A DNA stretch of 64,000 bases. Source: Pseudomonas shahriarae. Lineage in GTDB: Bacteria > Pseudomonadota > Gammaproteobacteria > Pseudomonadales > Pseudomonadaceae. Below the pieces are notes generated by a model. That model did not search any database, was not told the origin of the DNA, and worked only from the letters and a program-made list of their open reading frames with translations. The translations under genes and the position numbers were made by a program. Position 1 is the first letter of the stretch; each line of letters begins with the position of its first letter. Positions 1 to 8,670 of the stretch are shown here, piece after piece. The stretch is from NCBI RefSeq assembly GCF_014268455.2, contig NZ_CP077085.1, positions 3,761,001-3,825,000 of the forward strand, given 5' to 3'.

Positions 1-2
1 AG

Positions 3-764
3 CTGGCGGCCCTGATCGACAAACATCAACCCGACGTGATCGGCCTGCAGGAAACCAAAGTCCACGACGAGCAGTTCCCGCTGGCCGAAGTCCAGGCCCT
101 GGGCTATCACGTGTACTACCACGGGCAGAAAGGCCACTACGGCGTCGCCCTGCTCTCGCGCCAGGAACCGCTGGCCCTGCACAAGGGTTTTGCCAGCGAC
201 GAAGAGGATGCCCAGCGCCGCTTTATCTGGGGCACCTTCGCCGATGAACACGGCAACCCGATCACCATCATGAATGGCTATTTCCCACAGGGCGAAAGCC
301 GCGACCACCCGACCAAGTTCCCGGCCAAGCAGCGCTTTTACGAAGATCTGCAGCACCTGCTGGAGAGCCAGTTCAGCAATGACCAGGCATTGGTGGTGAT
401 GGGCGACGTGAATATTTCCCCCGAGGATTGCGACATCGGCATCGGTGCCGACAATGCCAAGCGCTGGCTGAAGACCGGCAAATGCAGCTTCCTGCCGGAA
501 GAACGCGAGTGGATGGCGCGCCTGAAGAACTGGGGCCTGACCGACAGCTTCCGTCACCTCAACCCGGACGTGGCGGATCGCTTCAGCTGGTTCGATTACC
601 GCAGCCGCGGCTTTGAAGACGAACCCAAGCGTGGCCTGCGGATCGACCTGATCATGGCCTCCAACGGCCTGTTGCCACGAGTCAAGGATGCGGGTGTGGA
701 CTATGAGTTGCGCGGCCTGGAAAAACCCTCGGACCATGCGCCGATCTGGCTGGAACTGAGCTGA
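3..764 (+). CDS. xthA: Exodeoxyribonuclease III, 5'-truncated by window edge
   Basis: Double-strand-specific 3'-5' exonuclease and AP endonuclease of base-excision repair, cytoplasmic. The reading frame is open from base 3 and lacks only the first residues (about 16 in the family). Visible EEP-fold motifs are GLQETK, with the metal-binding Glu, [14 protein letters not shown], with the Asp/Asn pair, RIDLIMAS, and the C-terminal SDHAPIW, which carries the catalytic Asp-His. The C-terminus is complete and ends just before a REP element. An internal ATG at 36 is not the start because the conserved [16 protein letters not shown] block begins upstream of it. Identification is firm; the true start lies outside the window. 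Confidence 0.95.
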   Translation: MAALIDKHQPDVIGLQETKVHDEQFPLAEVQALGYHVYYHGQKGHYGVALLSRQEPLALHKGFASDEEDAQRRFIWGTFADEHGNPITIMNGYFPQGESRDHPTKFPAKQRFYEDLQHLLESQFSNDQALVVMGDVNISPEDCDIGIGADNAKRWLKTGKCSFLPEEREWMARLKNWGLTDSFRHLNPDVADRFSWFDYRSRGFEDEPKRGLRIDLIMASNGLLPRVKDAGVDYELRGLEKPSDHAPIWLELS

Positions 765-787
765 TCTTTGCGACCACACCATAAAAT

Positions 788-879
788 GTAGGAGCTGGCT
801 TGCCTGCGATGGCGCTGGGTCAGTCGATAGATATGTTGACTGACACACCGCCTTCGCAGGTAAGCCTGCTCCCACATTT
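788..879. repeat. REP pair (inverted, BIME-like)
   Basis: Two facing copies of the Pseudomonas REP motif (GGAGCTGGCTTGCCTGCGA ... TCGCAGGTAAGCCTGCTCC), separated by about 40 bases including GACTGACAC. It lies in the gap after the exonuclease III gene and may act as a 3' transcript stabiliser or weak terminator. Confidence 0.85.
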
Positions 880-962
880 GGACCGGCTGGGTGTCAGTCA
901 TATTTTGGCAACCTTACTGACTTAATCTGCCCGCACGTCCTTTGGCTTGAGAAGGTGCCGGC

Positions 963-2303
963 ATGATGCTGCGCGTTCTGTACCTGCTGACACTTTGCAG
1001 CGTTTTTCCTCTTACAGTTTCTGCAACGCCCCTACCCTTTCCCGAACACGGCCCGGCCTTACGCATCCAGGGCTCCAACACCATTGGCGCGGCGTTGGGC
1101 CCGGCGCTGGTCAGGGGTTTGCTGGAGCAACAGGGTCTCAAGGCTGTACACAGCGAAACACCCGCCCGCCCCAACGAAGAGCGCCTCGTCGGCACCAGCC
1201 CCCAAGGCAAGCGGGTACTGGTCGAGATCGCCGCCCATGGTTCCAGCACCGGCTTTGCCGCGCTGAAACAGGCCGCGGCCGACCTGGCGGCCGCGTCACG
1301 CCCGATCAAGGACCGCGAACTGGTGGACCTCGAGCCCCTGGGTGACCTGAAAAGCCCCGGTGCCGAGCAGGTGATCGCGATTGATGGCCTGGCAATCATC
1401 CTGCACCCACGCAACCCGCTGCAGGTGTTGACCACCGAACAACTGGCGAAGATTTTCAGCGGCGAGATCAGCACCTGGGAAGCCTTGGGCGGCAGCGGCG
1501 GGAAGATCCGCCTGTATGCTCGCGATGATCAATCCGGCACCTACGACACCTTCAAGGAGCTGGTGCTCAGCCGTCGCGGCAAAACCCTCGACAGCAAGGC
1601 TCAGCGCTTTGAATCGAGCGAGCAATTGTCCGATGCAGTCAGCCAGGACCCTCAGGGGATAGGTTTTATCGGCCTGCCCTATGTGCGTCAGGCCAAGGCG
1701 GTGGCCATCAGCGATGGCGACTCCCAAGCCATGTTGCCGCAGAGCAGCCTGATCGCCACCGAAGACTACCCGCTGTCGCGCCGCTTGTTTTTCTATCTGC
1801 CGCCCAACAACAGCAATCCCTGGGCCGAAGCGCTGGTGGACTTTACCCAGAGCGCCCAAGGCCAGGCCATCGTGGCGGCCAATGGCTTTATCGCCCAGCA
1901 GGTCCAGGCCATTACCGTGCAGCCACGGGCGCCGATGCCAGCCGACTACCAGGCCATTGCCCGCGAGGCGCAGCGCCTGACGGTGAATTTTCGCTTCGAA
2001 GAAGGCAGCGCCAGCCTTGACAACAAGGCGCGCCAGGACCTTGCCCGCGTGGTGGCTTATATAGATAGCCACGATAAACGGGACAAGCGCGTCACGCTGG
2101 TGGGGTTTGGTGACGCCAAGGATGATCCGCAGCGCGCCGACCTGCTGTCCAAGCTGCGGGCAATGGCGGTACGCCGGGAGCTGGTCAAAAGTGGTGTGGT
2201 GTTGCGCGATATTCGCGGCTTCGGCGCCGAGATGCCGGTAGCGGCGAATACCGTGGATGAGGGGCGGATCAAGAATCGCCGGGTGGAGGTCTGGGTTTAT
2301 TGA
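963..2303 (+). CDS. PstS-like phosphate-binding protein fused to an OmpA peptidoglycan-binding domain
   Basis: 446 residues. A signal peptide (about residues 1-21, cut after VSA) precedes a PBP-like_2 domain of the PstS type with GSNTIG near residue 37, repeated substrate-loop segments and the phosphate-loop motif DDQSGTYDTF near 183. The last ~110 residues form an OmpA C-terminal domain (FEEGSASLDNKARQDL, then GFGD and KNRRVEVWVY). So it is probably an envelope protein that holds a phosphate-type binding domain at the peptidoglycan, not a classical free PstS. No pstCAB genes are adjacent. A second ATG directly follows the first; GAGAAGG upstream fits the chosen start. The ligand is inferred only from the family. 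Confidence 0.8.
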   Translation: MMLRVLYLLTLCSVFPLTVSATPLPFPEHGPALRIQGSNTIGAALGPALVRGLLEQQGLKAVHSETPARPNEERLVGTSPQGKRVLVEIAAHGSSTGFAALKQAAADLAAASRPIKDRELVDLEPLGDLKSPGAEQVIAIDGLAIILHPRNPLQVLTTEQLAKIFSGEISTWEALGGSGGKIRLYARDDQSGTYDTFKELVLSRRGKTLDSKAQRFESSEQLSDAVSQDPQGIGFIGLPYVRQAKAVAISDGDSQAMLPQSSLIATEDYPLSRRLFFYLPPNNSNPWAEALVDFTQSAQGQAIVAANGFIAQQVQAITVQPRAPMPADYQAIAREAQRLTVNFRFEEGSASLDNKARQDLARVVAYIDSHDKRDKRVTLVGFGDAKDDPQRADLLSKLRAMAVRRELVKSGVVLRDIRGFGAEMPVAANTVDEGRIKNRRVEVWVY

Positions 2304-2333
2304 AACCTGAAGACGGGTGTGGATTGGCCCACC

Positions 2334-2406
2334 GCAATCGCGGGCAAACCCGCTCCCACACTGACCGCGTGCGATCACAATGTGGGGGCGGGCTTGCCCG
2401 CGATAC
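2334..2406. repeat. REP pair
   Basis: Facing copies of the REP core (CGCGGGCAAACCCGCTCCCAC and GTGGGGGCGGGCTTGCCCGCG) between the convergent ends of the PstS/OmpA gene and the acyl-CoA dehydrogenase gene. It may serve as a bidirectional end signal. Confidence 0.85.
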
Positions 2407-2419
2407 CGGCGACTCGGTC

Positions 2420-3649
2420 CTACTGGCCGCTGCGCATCAGTTCTTTAGGCACATATTTGCCAATCTCGAACTTGCCAATCGCCGCCCGGTGCACTTCATC
2501 CGGGCCGTCGGCCAGGCGCAAGGTGCGTTGCATGGCGTACATGTAGGCCAACGGGAAGTCATTGGAGACCCCGGCACCGCCATGGATCTGGATCGCCCGG
2601 TCAATCACCTTCAGAGCCACATTCGGCGCCACGACCTTGATCTGGGCGATTTCACTTTTCGCCACTTTGTTGCCGACCGTATCCATCATGTAGGCGGCCT
2701 TTAACGTCAGCAGGCGTGCCATGTCGATTTCCATCCGCGAGTCGGCGATTTTGTCGATATTGCCACCCAGGCGCGCCAGCGGTTTGCCAAAGGCGGTGCG
2801 GCTGACCGAACGCTTGCACATCAACTCCAGGGCCCGTTCAGCCATGCCAATCGAGCGCATGCAGTGATGGATACGGCCCGGGCCAAGGCGCCCCTGGGCA
2901 ATTTCAAAGCCGCGGCCTTCACCCAGCAGGACGTTTTCGTACGGCACACGCACGTTGTCAAACAGGACTTCGGCATGCCCATGGGGCGCGTCGTCGTAGC
3001 CGAACACCGGCAGCGGCCGGACGATTTTCACCCCGGGCGCATCCACCGGTACCAGGATCATCGAGTGCTGCTGGTGGCGCGGCGCATCCGGGTTGCTCAG
3101 GCCCATGAAGATCAGGATCTTGCAGCGCGGGTCGCACGCGCCGGAGGTCCACCACTTCTTACCGTTGATCACCCACTCGTCACCCTGGCGCTCGGCGCGG
3201 GCGGCCATGTTGGTGGCGTCGGAAGACGCCACATCGGGTTCGGTCATGGCGAACGCCGAGCGGATCTCGCCACGCAGCAGGGGCTCCAGCCAGCGTTGTT
3301 TCTGCCCTTCGTTGGCGTAGCGCACCAGCACTTCCATATTGCCGGTGTCGGGCGCCGAGCAATTGAACGGCTCCGGCCCCAGCAGGGAGCGGCCCATGAT
3401 TTCGGCGAGCGGCGCGTATTCCAGGTTGGTCAGGCCAGCGCCCAGTTCGGATTCCGGCAGGAACAGGTTCCACAGGCCTTCGGCCTTAGCCTTGGCCTTG
3501 AGCTCTTCCATAATCGCAGTGGGCTGCCAGCGGTCACCTTCGCTGACCTGGCGTTCAAACACTGGCTCGGCAGGGTAAACGTAAGCATCCATAAACGCGG
3601 TGACGCGTTCACGCAGTTCCTGAACCTTGGGCGAATAGGCAAAATCCAT
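2420..3649 (-). CDS. Acyl-CoA dehydrogenase family protein (ACAD10/11-like)
   Basis: 409 residues, the usual length for this branch. It is a FAD flavoprotein that oxidises acyl-CoA at the alpha-beta position. Visible features: the N-terminal helical domain, [17 protein letters not shown] and [11 protein letters not shown] for flavin and substrate contacts, [10 protein letters not shown], and the C-terminal [18 protein letters not shown] with DGPDEVHR. The start is supported by GGGAG 9 bases upstream. A LysR regulator is transcribed divergently from the same 150-bp gap, which contains a dyad, so it is probably its controller. The substrate chain cannot be read from sequence. Confidence 0.88.
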   Translation of the reverse strand: MDFAYSPKVQELRERVTAFMDAYVYPAEPVFERQVSEGDRWQPTAIMEELKAKAKAEGLWNLFLPESELGAGLTNLEYAPLAEIMGRSLLGPEPFNCSAPDTGNMEVLVRYANEGQKQRWLEPLLRGEIRSAFAMTEPDVASSDATNMAARAERQGDEWVINGKKWWTSGACDPRCKILIFMGLSNPDAPRHQQHSMILVPVDAPGVKIVRPLPVFGYDDAPHGHAEVLFDNVRVPYENVLLGEGRGFEIAQGRLGPGRIHHCMRSIGMAERALELMCKRSVSRTAFGKPLARLGGNIDKIADSRMEIDMARLLTLKAAYMMDTVGNKVAKSEIAQIKVVAPNVALKVIDRAIQIHGGAGVSNDFPLAYMYAMQRTLRLADGPDEVHRAAIGKFEIGKYVPKELMRSGQ

Positions 3650-3752
3650 GAGCAGCTCCCTTCTTGGAGAGGTTGTTTAGGTCATGCAAACGATGCTAGA
3701 ACAGCGCTGATAATTTACCTAGCCTATTCTCGGCGTGTATTAACATTCATCA

Positions 3753-3767
3753 CCGATATATGATCGG
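3753..3767. promoter_or_regulatory. Candidate LysR operator (CCGAT-N5-ATCGG)
   Basis: Inverted repeat in the divergent promoter region between the acyl-CoA dehydrogenase and LysR genes, flanked by TTCAT and ATGAA, which extend the symmetry. Such dyads are usual LysR binding sites; binding is inferred. Confidence 0.45.
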
Positions 3768-3800
3768 CGTATGAAAACCTAACAAGAAGAGCGCAACGAA

Positions 3801-4730
3801 ATGAATCTGAGCAAGGTCGACCTCAATCTTTTCATCGTCTTTGACGCGATCTACACCGAAGCCAACCTGACCCGTGCCGGACAGATCGTGGGCATCACCC
3901 AGCCGGCCGTATCCAACGCCCTGGCACGCCTGCGCGAGACCTTCAACGACCCGCTCTTCGTGCGGACCGCCCAGGGCATGGTGCCGACCCCCATGGCCCA
4001 GAACATCATTGGCCCGGTGCGCAATGCCCTGTCGTTGCTGCGGGTGTCGGTGCAAGAGAGCCGGATCTTCAACCCATTGCAAGCGGCCAAGACCTACCGC
4101 ATCAGCATGACCGACCTCACTGAAGCGGTGATCCTGCCGCCACTGTTCCAGCGCCTGCGCCGCCTGGCGCCCACGGTGATCATTGAGAGTTTCCTGTCCA
4201 AACGTCGGGAAACCACCAAGGAACTGGCCGCCGGACGCCTGGATTTCGCAGTGGACGCGCCGCTCAACACCGACCCGCAAGTGCGCCACGTCAAGCTGAT
4301 GGAAGACCGCTACGTGTGTGCCATGCGCAAGGGCCACCCGATGGCGGGCAAGGAAAAGTTCAGCCTCGATGACTACCTGTCGCTGACCCATATCCATATT
4401 TCCAGCCGGCGCAATGGCCTGGGCCACGTCGACCTGGCCCTCGGTAAAATGGGGATCCAGCGCAAGATCGCCCTGCGCTCCCAGCATTACCTGATGGCTT
4501 CCCAGGTGTTGCAGCAGACCGATATGGTAATGACCGTGCCCGAGCGCTTTGCACGGCGTAACGAGCTGCACTCGTTCAACCTGCCGGTCAATGATGTGCC
4601 GCCGGTGGAAACCCACTTGTACTGGCATGAAAGCACCGACCAGGACCCGGCCAACCGCTGGATGCGCGAGCAGATGATCGAGTTGTGCCAGCAGGTTACG
4701 GCGCGTGAGAAGAAGCTGGATAACGCGTAG
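3801..4730 (+). CDS. LysR-family transcriptional regulator
   Basis: 309 residues. An N-terminal winged helix (VDLNLFIVFDAIYTEANLTRAG, then TQPAVSNALARLR) is followed by the LysR substrate-binding domain. This variant (NLSKVDLNLFIVFDAIYTE) is typical of the NodD/LeuO-like branch of Pseudomonas regulators. It is transcribed away from the acyl-CoA dehydrogenase gene; the shared 150-bp region with a CCGAT/ATCGG dyad suggests that it controls that gene and itself. The effector is unknown. Confidence 0.9.
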   Translation: MNLSKVDLNLFIVFDAIYTEANLTRAGQIVGITQPAVSNALARLRETFNDPLFVRTAQGMVPTPMAQNIIGPVRNALSLLRVSVQESRIFNPLQAAKTYRISMTDLTEAVILPPLFQRLRRLAPTVIIESFLSKRRETTKELAAGRLDFAVDAPLNTDPQVRHVKLMEDRYVCAMRKGHPMAGKEKFSLDDYLSLTHIHISSRRNGLGHVDLALGKMGIQRKIALRSQHYLMASQVLQQTDMVMTVPERFARRNELHSFNLPVNDVPPVETHLYWHESTDQDPANRWMREQMIELCQQVTAREKKLDNA

Positions 4731-4741
4731 GCGGTGATTTG

Positions 4742-4761
4742 CTTGACGTTTACGTCAAGCA
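4742..4761. promoter_or_regulatory. LiuR operator upstream of liuR
   Basis: A 9-bp inverted repeat with a 2-bp spacer, GCTTGACGT-TT-ACGTCAAGC. It belongs to the same family as the two palindromes before liuA and matches the known LiuR pattern (TTGACGTTAACGTAA-like). It lies about 40 bases before the liuR start, which suggests autoregulation. The first arm also holds a TTGACG that could be a -35 box, as in MerR-type promoters. Confidence 0.75.
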
Positions 4762-4800
4762 GCCATTAGCGTAGCGCCAAGACCCTCCTTGAGCGCCACC

Positions 4801-5202
4801 ATGAGCACGACCTACAGCATCTCCGACCTGGCCCGCGAGTTGGACATCACCACCCGGGCCATTCGTTTCTATGAAGAACAGGGCCTGCTGCGCCCCGAGC
4901 GCCGGGGCCAGGAGCGTATCTATTCGCCCCGGGACAAAGTCAGCCTGAAGCTGATCCTGCGGGGCAAGCGCATCGGTTTTTCCCTGGCCGAATGCCGCGA
5001 ACTGATCGAACTCTACGACCCCAGCAGCGGCAATCAAAAGCAATTGCACAGCATGCTGGCAAAAATCAGCGAACGCCGTGAGCAGTTGGAACAGCAGTTG
5101 CTGGACATCGAGCAGATGAAACTGGAACTGGACACCGCCGAAGAACGTTGCACCCAGGCCCTGGAACAGACGATCCAGAGCCAGGTCGGCCAACCCCAAT
5201 AA
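4801..5202 (+). CDS. liuR: MerR-family regulator LiuR of leucine/isovalerate catabolism
   Basis: 133 residues from ATG 4801. The N-terminus has the MerR helix-turn-helix (YSISDLARELDITTRAIRFYEEQGLL), then a long coiled-coil dimerisation helix (SMLAKISERREQLEQQLLDIEQMKLELD). LiuR represses the liu genes until pathway intermediates appear; here it precedes liuE and has palindromes of the LiuR type before itself and before liuA. No clear Shine-Dalgarno lies before the ATG; an in-frame TTG at 4789 would add only four residues, and family members begin MSTTYSI, so ATG is preferred. It lies 13 bases before liuE, so the two are likely cotranscribed. Confidence 0.92.
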   Translation: MSTTYSISDLARELDITTRAIRFYEEQGLLRPERRGQERIYSPRDKVSLKLILRGKRIGFSLAECRELIELYDPSSGNQKQLHSMLAKISERREQLEQQLLDIEQMKLELDTAEERCTQALEQTIQSQVGQPQ

Positions 5203-5215
5203 AAAGGTAGATCCC

Positions 5216-6115
5216 ATGTCTCTCCCCTCTCAGGTGCGCCTGATCGAAGTCGGCCCGCGCGACGGTCTGCAAAACGAAGCCCAGCCCATCAGCGTGGCCG
5301 ACAAGGTGCAACTGGTCGACGCCCTCAGCGCGGCGGGCCTGGGCTATATCGAAGTCGGCAGTTTTGTCTCGCCCAAGTGGGTACCGCAGATGGCCGGCTC
5401 GGCCGAAGTGTTTGCGCAGATCCAGCGCAAGCCGGGCGTGATCTATGGCGCGTTGGCGCCGAACCTGCGGGGCTTCGAGGACGCGCTGGCGGCCGGAGTC
5501 AAGGAGGTTGCAGTATTTGCAGCGGCGTCCGAGGCGTTTTCCCAGCGCAATATCAACTGCTCCATCAGCGAGAGCCTGGAGCGCTTTGCGCCCATCATGG
5601 CGGCGGCACAACAGCACGGCGTGAGTGTGCGCGGCTATGTGTCCTGTGTCTTGGGTTGCCCCTATGAAGGTCAGGTCGCCCCGGAGCAAGTCGCTGCGGT
5701 GGCCCGCGAGCTGTATTCCATGGGCTGCTATGAAGTGTCCCTGGGCGACACCATCGGCACCGGCACCGCAGGCGCTACGCGGCGCATGTTCGAGGTAGTG
5801 GGCAAGGACGTGCCACGGGCAAAGCTCGCCGGACACTTCCATGACACCTACGGCCAGGCCATCGCCAATGTCTACGCCAGCCTGCTGGAGGGTATCCAGG
5901 TGTTCGACAGCTCTATCGCGGGCCTTGGCGGCTGCCCCTATGCCAAGGGCGCCAGCGGTAACGTGGCCACCGAGGACGTGCTGTACCTGCTCGACGGCCT
6001 GGGCATCGAAACCGGTATCGACATGGACAAGTTGATTGTGGCGGGTCAGCAGATCTGTACGGTCCTGGGCCGCCCCACCGGCTCACGCGTGGCCAAGGCC
6101 CGTAGCGCCCGTTGA
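5216..6115 (+). CDS. liuE: Hydroxymethylglutaryl-CoA lyase
   Basis: Cleaves 3-hydroxy-3-methylglutaryl-CoA to acetoacetate and acetyl-CoA, the last liu step of leucine degradation (mvaB in P. putida). 299 residues, standard length. Motifs: EVGPRDGLQNE at residue 11 (metal and substrate site), the HMG-CoA lyase signature around SCVLGCPYEG, the metal-binding HFHDTYGQ, and the C-terminal GLGGCPYAKGASGNVATED loop that carries the catalytic Cys. It is preceded by AAGGTAG. It sits apart from liuABCD, separated by the CrcY gene and an acyl-CoA ligase gene. Confidence 0.95.
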   Translation: MSLPSQVRLIEVGPRDGLQNEAQPISVADKVQLVDALSAAGLGYIEVGSFVSPKWVPQMAGSAEVFAQIQRKPGVIYGALAPNLRGFEDALAAGVKEVAVFAAASEAFSQRNINCSISESLERFAPIMAAAQQHGVSVRGYVSCVLGCPYEGQVAPEQVAAVARELYSMGCYEVSLGDTIGTGTAGATRRMFEVVGKDVPRAKLAGHFHDTYGQAIANVYASLLEGIQVFDSSIAGLGGCPYAKGASGNVATEDVLYLLDGLGIETGIDMDKLIVAGQQICTVLGRPTGSRVAKARSAR

Positions 6116-6129
6116 GTAGCGCGCCTGCT

Positions 6130-6166
6130 CCGATGTGTTACCTCGCGGCTACACATCGGGTAACAC
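6130..6166 (+). promoter_or_regulatory. Candidate CbrB activator site upstream of crcY
   Basis: TGTTAC at 6136-6141 and GTAACA at 6160-6165 form an inverted repeat about 85-110 bases before a sigma-54 promoter, where an enhancer is expected. CbrB sites before crcZ are described as TGTTAC and GTAACA half-sites; here the spacer is 18, longer than the 12-14 I recall. A second dyad, CCGATGTG/CACATCGG, is interleaved with it. Confidence 0.55.
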
Positions 6167-6247
6167 GGGAACATATTTTGTCGCATTCTCTGAAGTAAAT
6201 TTCCTACTAAAAAATCAAGCAATTGATTTTAAAGGACTTTTAAAAGT

Positions 6248-6263
6248 TGGCACGGCTTCTGCT
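6248..6263 (+). promoter_or_regulatory. Sigma-54 (-24/-12) promoter of crcY
   Basis: TGGCACGGCTTCTGCT has GG at 6249-6250, exactly 10 bases, then GC at 6261-6262, the defining RpoN spacing. Transcription should start about 12 bases downstream, near 6274. Confidence 0.85.
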
Positions 6264-6273
6264 ATCTCTATGG

Positions 6274-6650
6274 CATAACAAGAATAAAAAGCACCAAACC
6301 TAATAAAAATAAGACGTAACGACTCTGACATAACAAAAACAACACGGCAGAGACGCAGCTAACAGATTTTTTTGGAGAAGATGTGCTTCGCAGGGTACGG
6401 CGCAAGCCGCCACTCGCAACCGGGCAGAGAACAATAAAACTACCTCAAGGTAGCTACCCACTGGTTGGATCGCGTGCGAAGAAGCAGGTCAGCGCTCAAA
6501 AAAATACGTTTGCTCTTGACCCCGGATGGGGGTCGCCAAAAACAGCGGTAAAGGGCCACGGTTGCCAAAAACAACAATAGACCGCCCCTCAATAATAAAA
6601 AAAGAGCACGTAACAACAAATTAAAGGGGAGCTTCGGCTCCCCTTTGTGC
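6274..6650 (+). ncRNA. crcY: CrcY sRNA (Hfq/Crc-sequestering RNA)
   Basis: About 375 nt. No plausible protein is encoded, but the RNA has at least six A-rich CA motifs of the AAnAAnAA type (around 6277, 6302, 6332, 6430, 6567, 6591 and 6612), the landing sites of Hfq/Crc. These RNAs bind Hfq and so relieve carbon catabolite repression when CbrAB is active. Evidence for the family: the sigma-54 promoter, a CbrB-like dyad, the CA motifs, and an exact rho-independent terminator. The location next to the HMG-CoA lyase gene matches my memory of crcY in P. putida (next to mvaB), which distinguishes it from crcZ, found after cbrB. The 5' end is estimated from the promoter; the 3' end from the terminator. 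Confidence 0.85.
6623..6646 (+). terminator. Rho-independent terminator of crcY
   Basis: Perfect 10-bp stem AAAGGGGAGC / GCTCCCCTTT closed by a TTCG tetraloop, with only a short T run. Confidence 0.85.
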
Positions 6651-6707
6651 TGTCTGGGTGAAATGAATTGTGTGAATCACCTGCTATCCCCTGTGAGAGC
6701 GGGCTTG

Positions 6708-6797
6708 TGTGGGAGCGGGCTTGCCCGCGATAGCGGTGGGTCAGCTGATGAATAGTTGACTGACACTCCGCCATCGCGGGCAAGCCCGCTCCCACAT
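6708..6797. repeat. REP pair
   Basis: Facing copies of GGGAGCGGGCTTGCCCGCGA and its complement, with GACTGACAC in the loop, between crcY and the convergent acyl-CoA ligase gene. This is the best-conserved REP pair in the window. Confidence 0.9.
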
Positions 6798-6816
6798 TTT
6801 TGATCGGCGCCAGATC

Positions 6817-8499
6817 TCAGTCTTCGCTACGCAGTTGCTCGATGGTGATCTCACGCATGCGAAACTTCTGAATCTTCCCCGTCACAGTCATCGGAAATTC
6901 TTCGACAAAGCGGAAATGCTTCGGCGTCTTGAAGTGTGCAATGCGCCCTTTGCACCAGGTTTGCAGTTCCAGCTCGTTGGCCACGTGCCCGGGGTGAAAC
7001 TTGATCCAGGCCACGATCTCTTCGCCATAACGCTCATCGGGAATGCCGATGATCTGTACATCCGCCACCGCCGGGTGGGTGAAGAAGAACTCCTCCAACT
7101 CCCGTGGGTACACGTTCTCGCCACCGCGAATGATCATGTCCTTGTTGCGCCCGGCGATGCACACATAACCCTGCTCATCCATGGTCGCCAGGTCGCCGGT
7201 GTGCATCCAGCCGGCGTCGTCGATGGCTTCGCGGGTGCCTTCAGGGTTGTTCCAGTAGCCGAGCATCACGCTGTAGCCTCGGGTACACAACTCGCCAATC
7301 TGCCCACGCGGCACGGTGTTACCGGCCTCGTCGATGATTTTGCTTTCCAGTTGCGGCTGGGTCCGCCCGACCGTGGTCACGCGCCGCTCCAGATCGTCAT
7401 CCGCGCCGGTCTGCAGGGAAACGGGACTGGTCTCGGTCATGCCGTAGGCAATCTGCACCTCGCTCATATGCAAGTCGCTGATGACCCGGCGCATCACCTC
7501 TATCGGGCAAGTGGAGCCGGCCATGATCCCAGTGCGCAGACTCGACAGATCGAACGTGCTGCGTTGCGGATGATCGAGCACCGCAATAAACATCGTGGGT
7601 ACGCCGTACAGGCCGGTGGCGCGCTCTTCGGCCACGGCGGTCAGGGTCAGCAGTGGGTCGAAGCCGTCATTGGGATAGATCATGGTGGTGCCATGGGTGA
7701 TGCAGCCCAGGTTACCCATGACCATGCCAAAGCAATGATAGAGCGGCACCGGGATCACCAGGCGATCCTGCGCGGTCAGGCCCAGGCTTTCGCCAACCAT
7801 GTAACCGTTATTGAGGATGTTGTGGTGACTGAGGGTGGCGCCCTTGGGGAAGCCCGTGGTGCCGGAGGTGTACTGGATATTGACGGCTTGATCGAAGTGC
7901 AGGCTGGCCTCGCGGTGCTGCAATTGTTCCGGGGGTGTCCCCGTCCCCAGGGCCGACAATTGCGACCAGGGCATGAACCCCGAGGGCGGTCGCGCATCCA
8001 GGCTGATCACCCCGCGCAGTTCCGGCAATAGATCACAGTGCAACTGGCCAATGCCCTGCTCCGCCAGTTCCGGCACCAGCGCCTGCAGCATGCCGTGGTA
8101 GTCGGAGGACTTGAACGAACCGGCACAGATCAACCACTGGCAACCCGACTGCTTGAGCACGTATTCCAGCTCGCTGCTGCGGTAGGCCGGGTTGACGTTG
8201 ACAAGAATCACCCCGAGCTTGGCGCTGGCCACCTGGCTGATGCACCACTCGGCACAGTTCGGCGCCCAGATGCCGAGGCGATCCCCGGCCTGCAACCCCA
8301 GCGCCAGCAGCCCGCGTGCATGCAGGTCCACGGCTCCGGCCAGCTGCCGCCAGGTGTAGCGCAGCTGCTGATGGCGCACCACCAGGGCCTCGCCCTCCGG
8401 GTACTGCGCCACCGTGCGGTCAAATGCCTGGCCGATGGTCATGGCCAGCAAGGCCTTGTCCTGTGGGCCACGGCTGTAGCTCTGATTCGGTTGATCCAT
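6817..8499 (-). CDS. AMP-binding acyl-CoA synthetase (liu-associated)
   Basis: 560 residues, an ANL-family acyl-CoA ligase that adenylates a carboxylic acid and forms its CoA ester. Visible motifs: the P-loop [16 protein letters not shown] near residue 213, [10 protein letters not shown], the hinge [22 protein letters not shown] and the C-terminal catalytic Lys in TVTGKIQKF. It is divergent from liuA and shares its two LiuR-type palindromes, so it is probably induced with the pathway and may activate branched-chain or isoprenoid acids for the liu enzymes. That substrate is inferred from context only. Confidence 0.88.
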   Translation of the reverse strand: MDQPNQSYSRGPQDKALLAMTIGQAFDRTVAQYPEGEALVVRHQQLRYTWRQLAGAVDLHARGLLALGLQAGDRLGIWAPNCAEWCISQVASAKLGVILVNVNPAYRSSELEYVLKQSGCQWLICAGSFKSSDYHGMLQALVPELAEQGIGQLHCDLLPELRGVISLDARPPSGFMPWSQLSALGTGTPPEQLQHREASLHFDQAVNIQYTSGTTGFPKGATLSHHNILNNGYMVGESLGLTAQDRLVIPVPLYHCFGMVMGNLGCITHGTTMIYPNDGFDPLLTLTAVAEERATGLYGVPTMFIAVLDHPQRSTFDLSSLRTGIMAGSTCPIEVMRRVISDLHMSEVQIAYGMTETSPVSLQTGADDDLERRVTTVGRTQPQLESKIIDEAGNTVPRGQIGELCTRGYSVMLGYWNNPEGTREAIDDAGWMHTGDLATMDEQGYVCIAGRNKDMIIRGGENVYPRELEEFFFTHPAVADVQIIGIPDERYGEEIVAWIKFHPGHVANELELQTWCKGRIAHFKTPKHFRFVEEFPMTVTGKIQKFRMREITIEQLRSED

Positions 8500-8550
8500 G
8501 ACGACCCCTATTGTCTTTTTTGTAGGTGGACGGTGCGCCGGTCAGGCGCG

Positions 8551-8571
8551 AGCTTGACGTTAACGTAAGCT
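8551..8571. promoter_or_regulatory. LiuR-type palindrome, distal site
   Basis: AGCTTGACGTTAACGTAAGCT is a near-perfect dyad with one unpaired G. It lies in the gap between the acyl-CoA ligase gene and liuA, 25 bases before a second palindrome, and may control the ligase promoter. Confidence 0.7.
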
Positions 8572-8575
8572 ACGA

Positions 8576-8604
8576 TTGACAGTCATGCAACGCAAGTTTA
8601 CGTT
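8576..8604 (+). promoter_or_regulatory. Candidate promoter of liuABCD
   Basis: TTGACA at 8576-8581 and TACGTT at 8599-8604 with a 17-bp spacer. The weak -10 lies inside the proximal LiuR palindrome, a fitting position for repression. Start inferred near 8611. Confidence 0.45.
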
Positions 8605-8612
8605 AACGTAAA
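8597..8612. promoter_or_regulatory. LiuR operator, proximal site
   Basis: TTTACGTTAACGTAAA is a perfect 16-bp palindrome and agrees with the LiuR recognition pattern. It overlaps the inferred liuA promoter. Confidence 0.8.
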
Positions 8613-8643
8613 GGTGATCGCCCAATGGCGTCGCCAGCCCCAC

Positions 8644-8651
8644 AACAATAA
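8644..8651 (+). promoter_or_regulatory. Hfq/Crc CA motif in the liuA leader
   Basis: AACAATAA fits AAnAAnAA and lies 20 bases before the liuA start codon and just before its ribosome site (TAGGTG). This is a usual position for Hfq/Crc translational repression. It suggests that liuA is a catabolite-repression target relieved by CrcY. Confidence 0.55.
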
Positions 8652-8670
8652 TGTTTATAGGTGCCCCTCC

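Noticed and set aside
6383..6580. A 65-codon plus-strand frame inside crcY
   Set aside because: No Shine-Dalgarno at the right distance, low-complexity product, and the region is explained by the sRNA.
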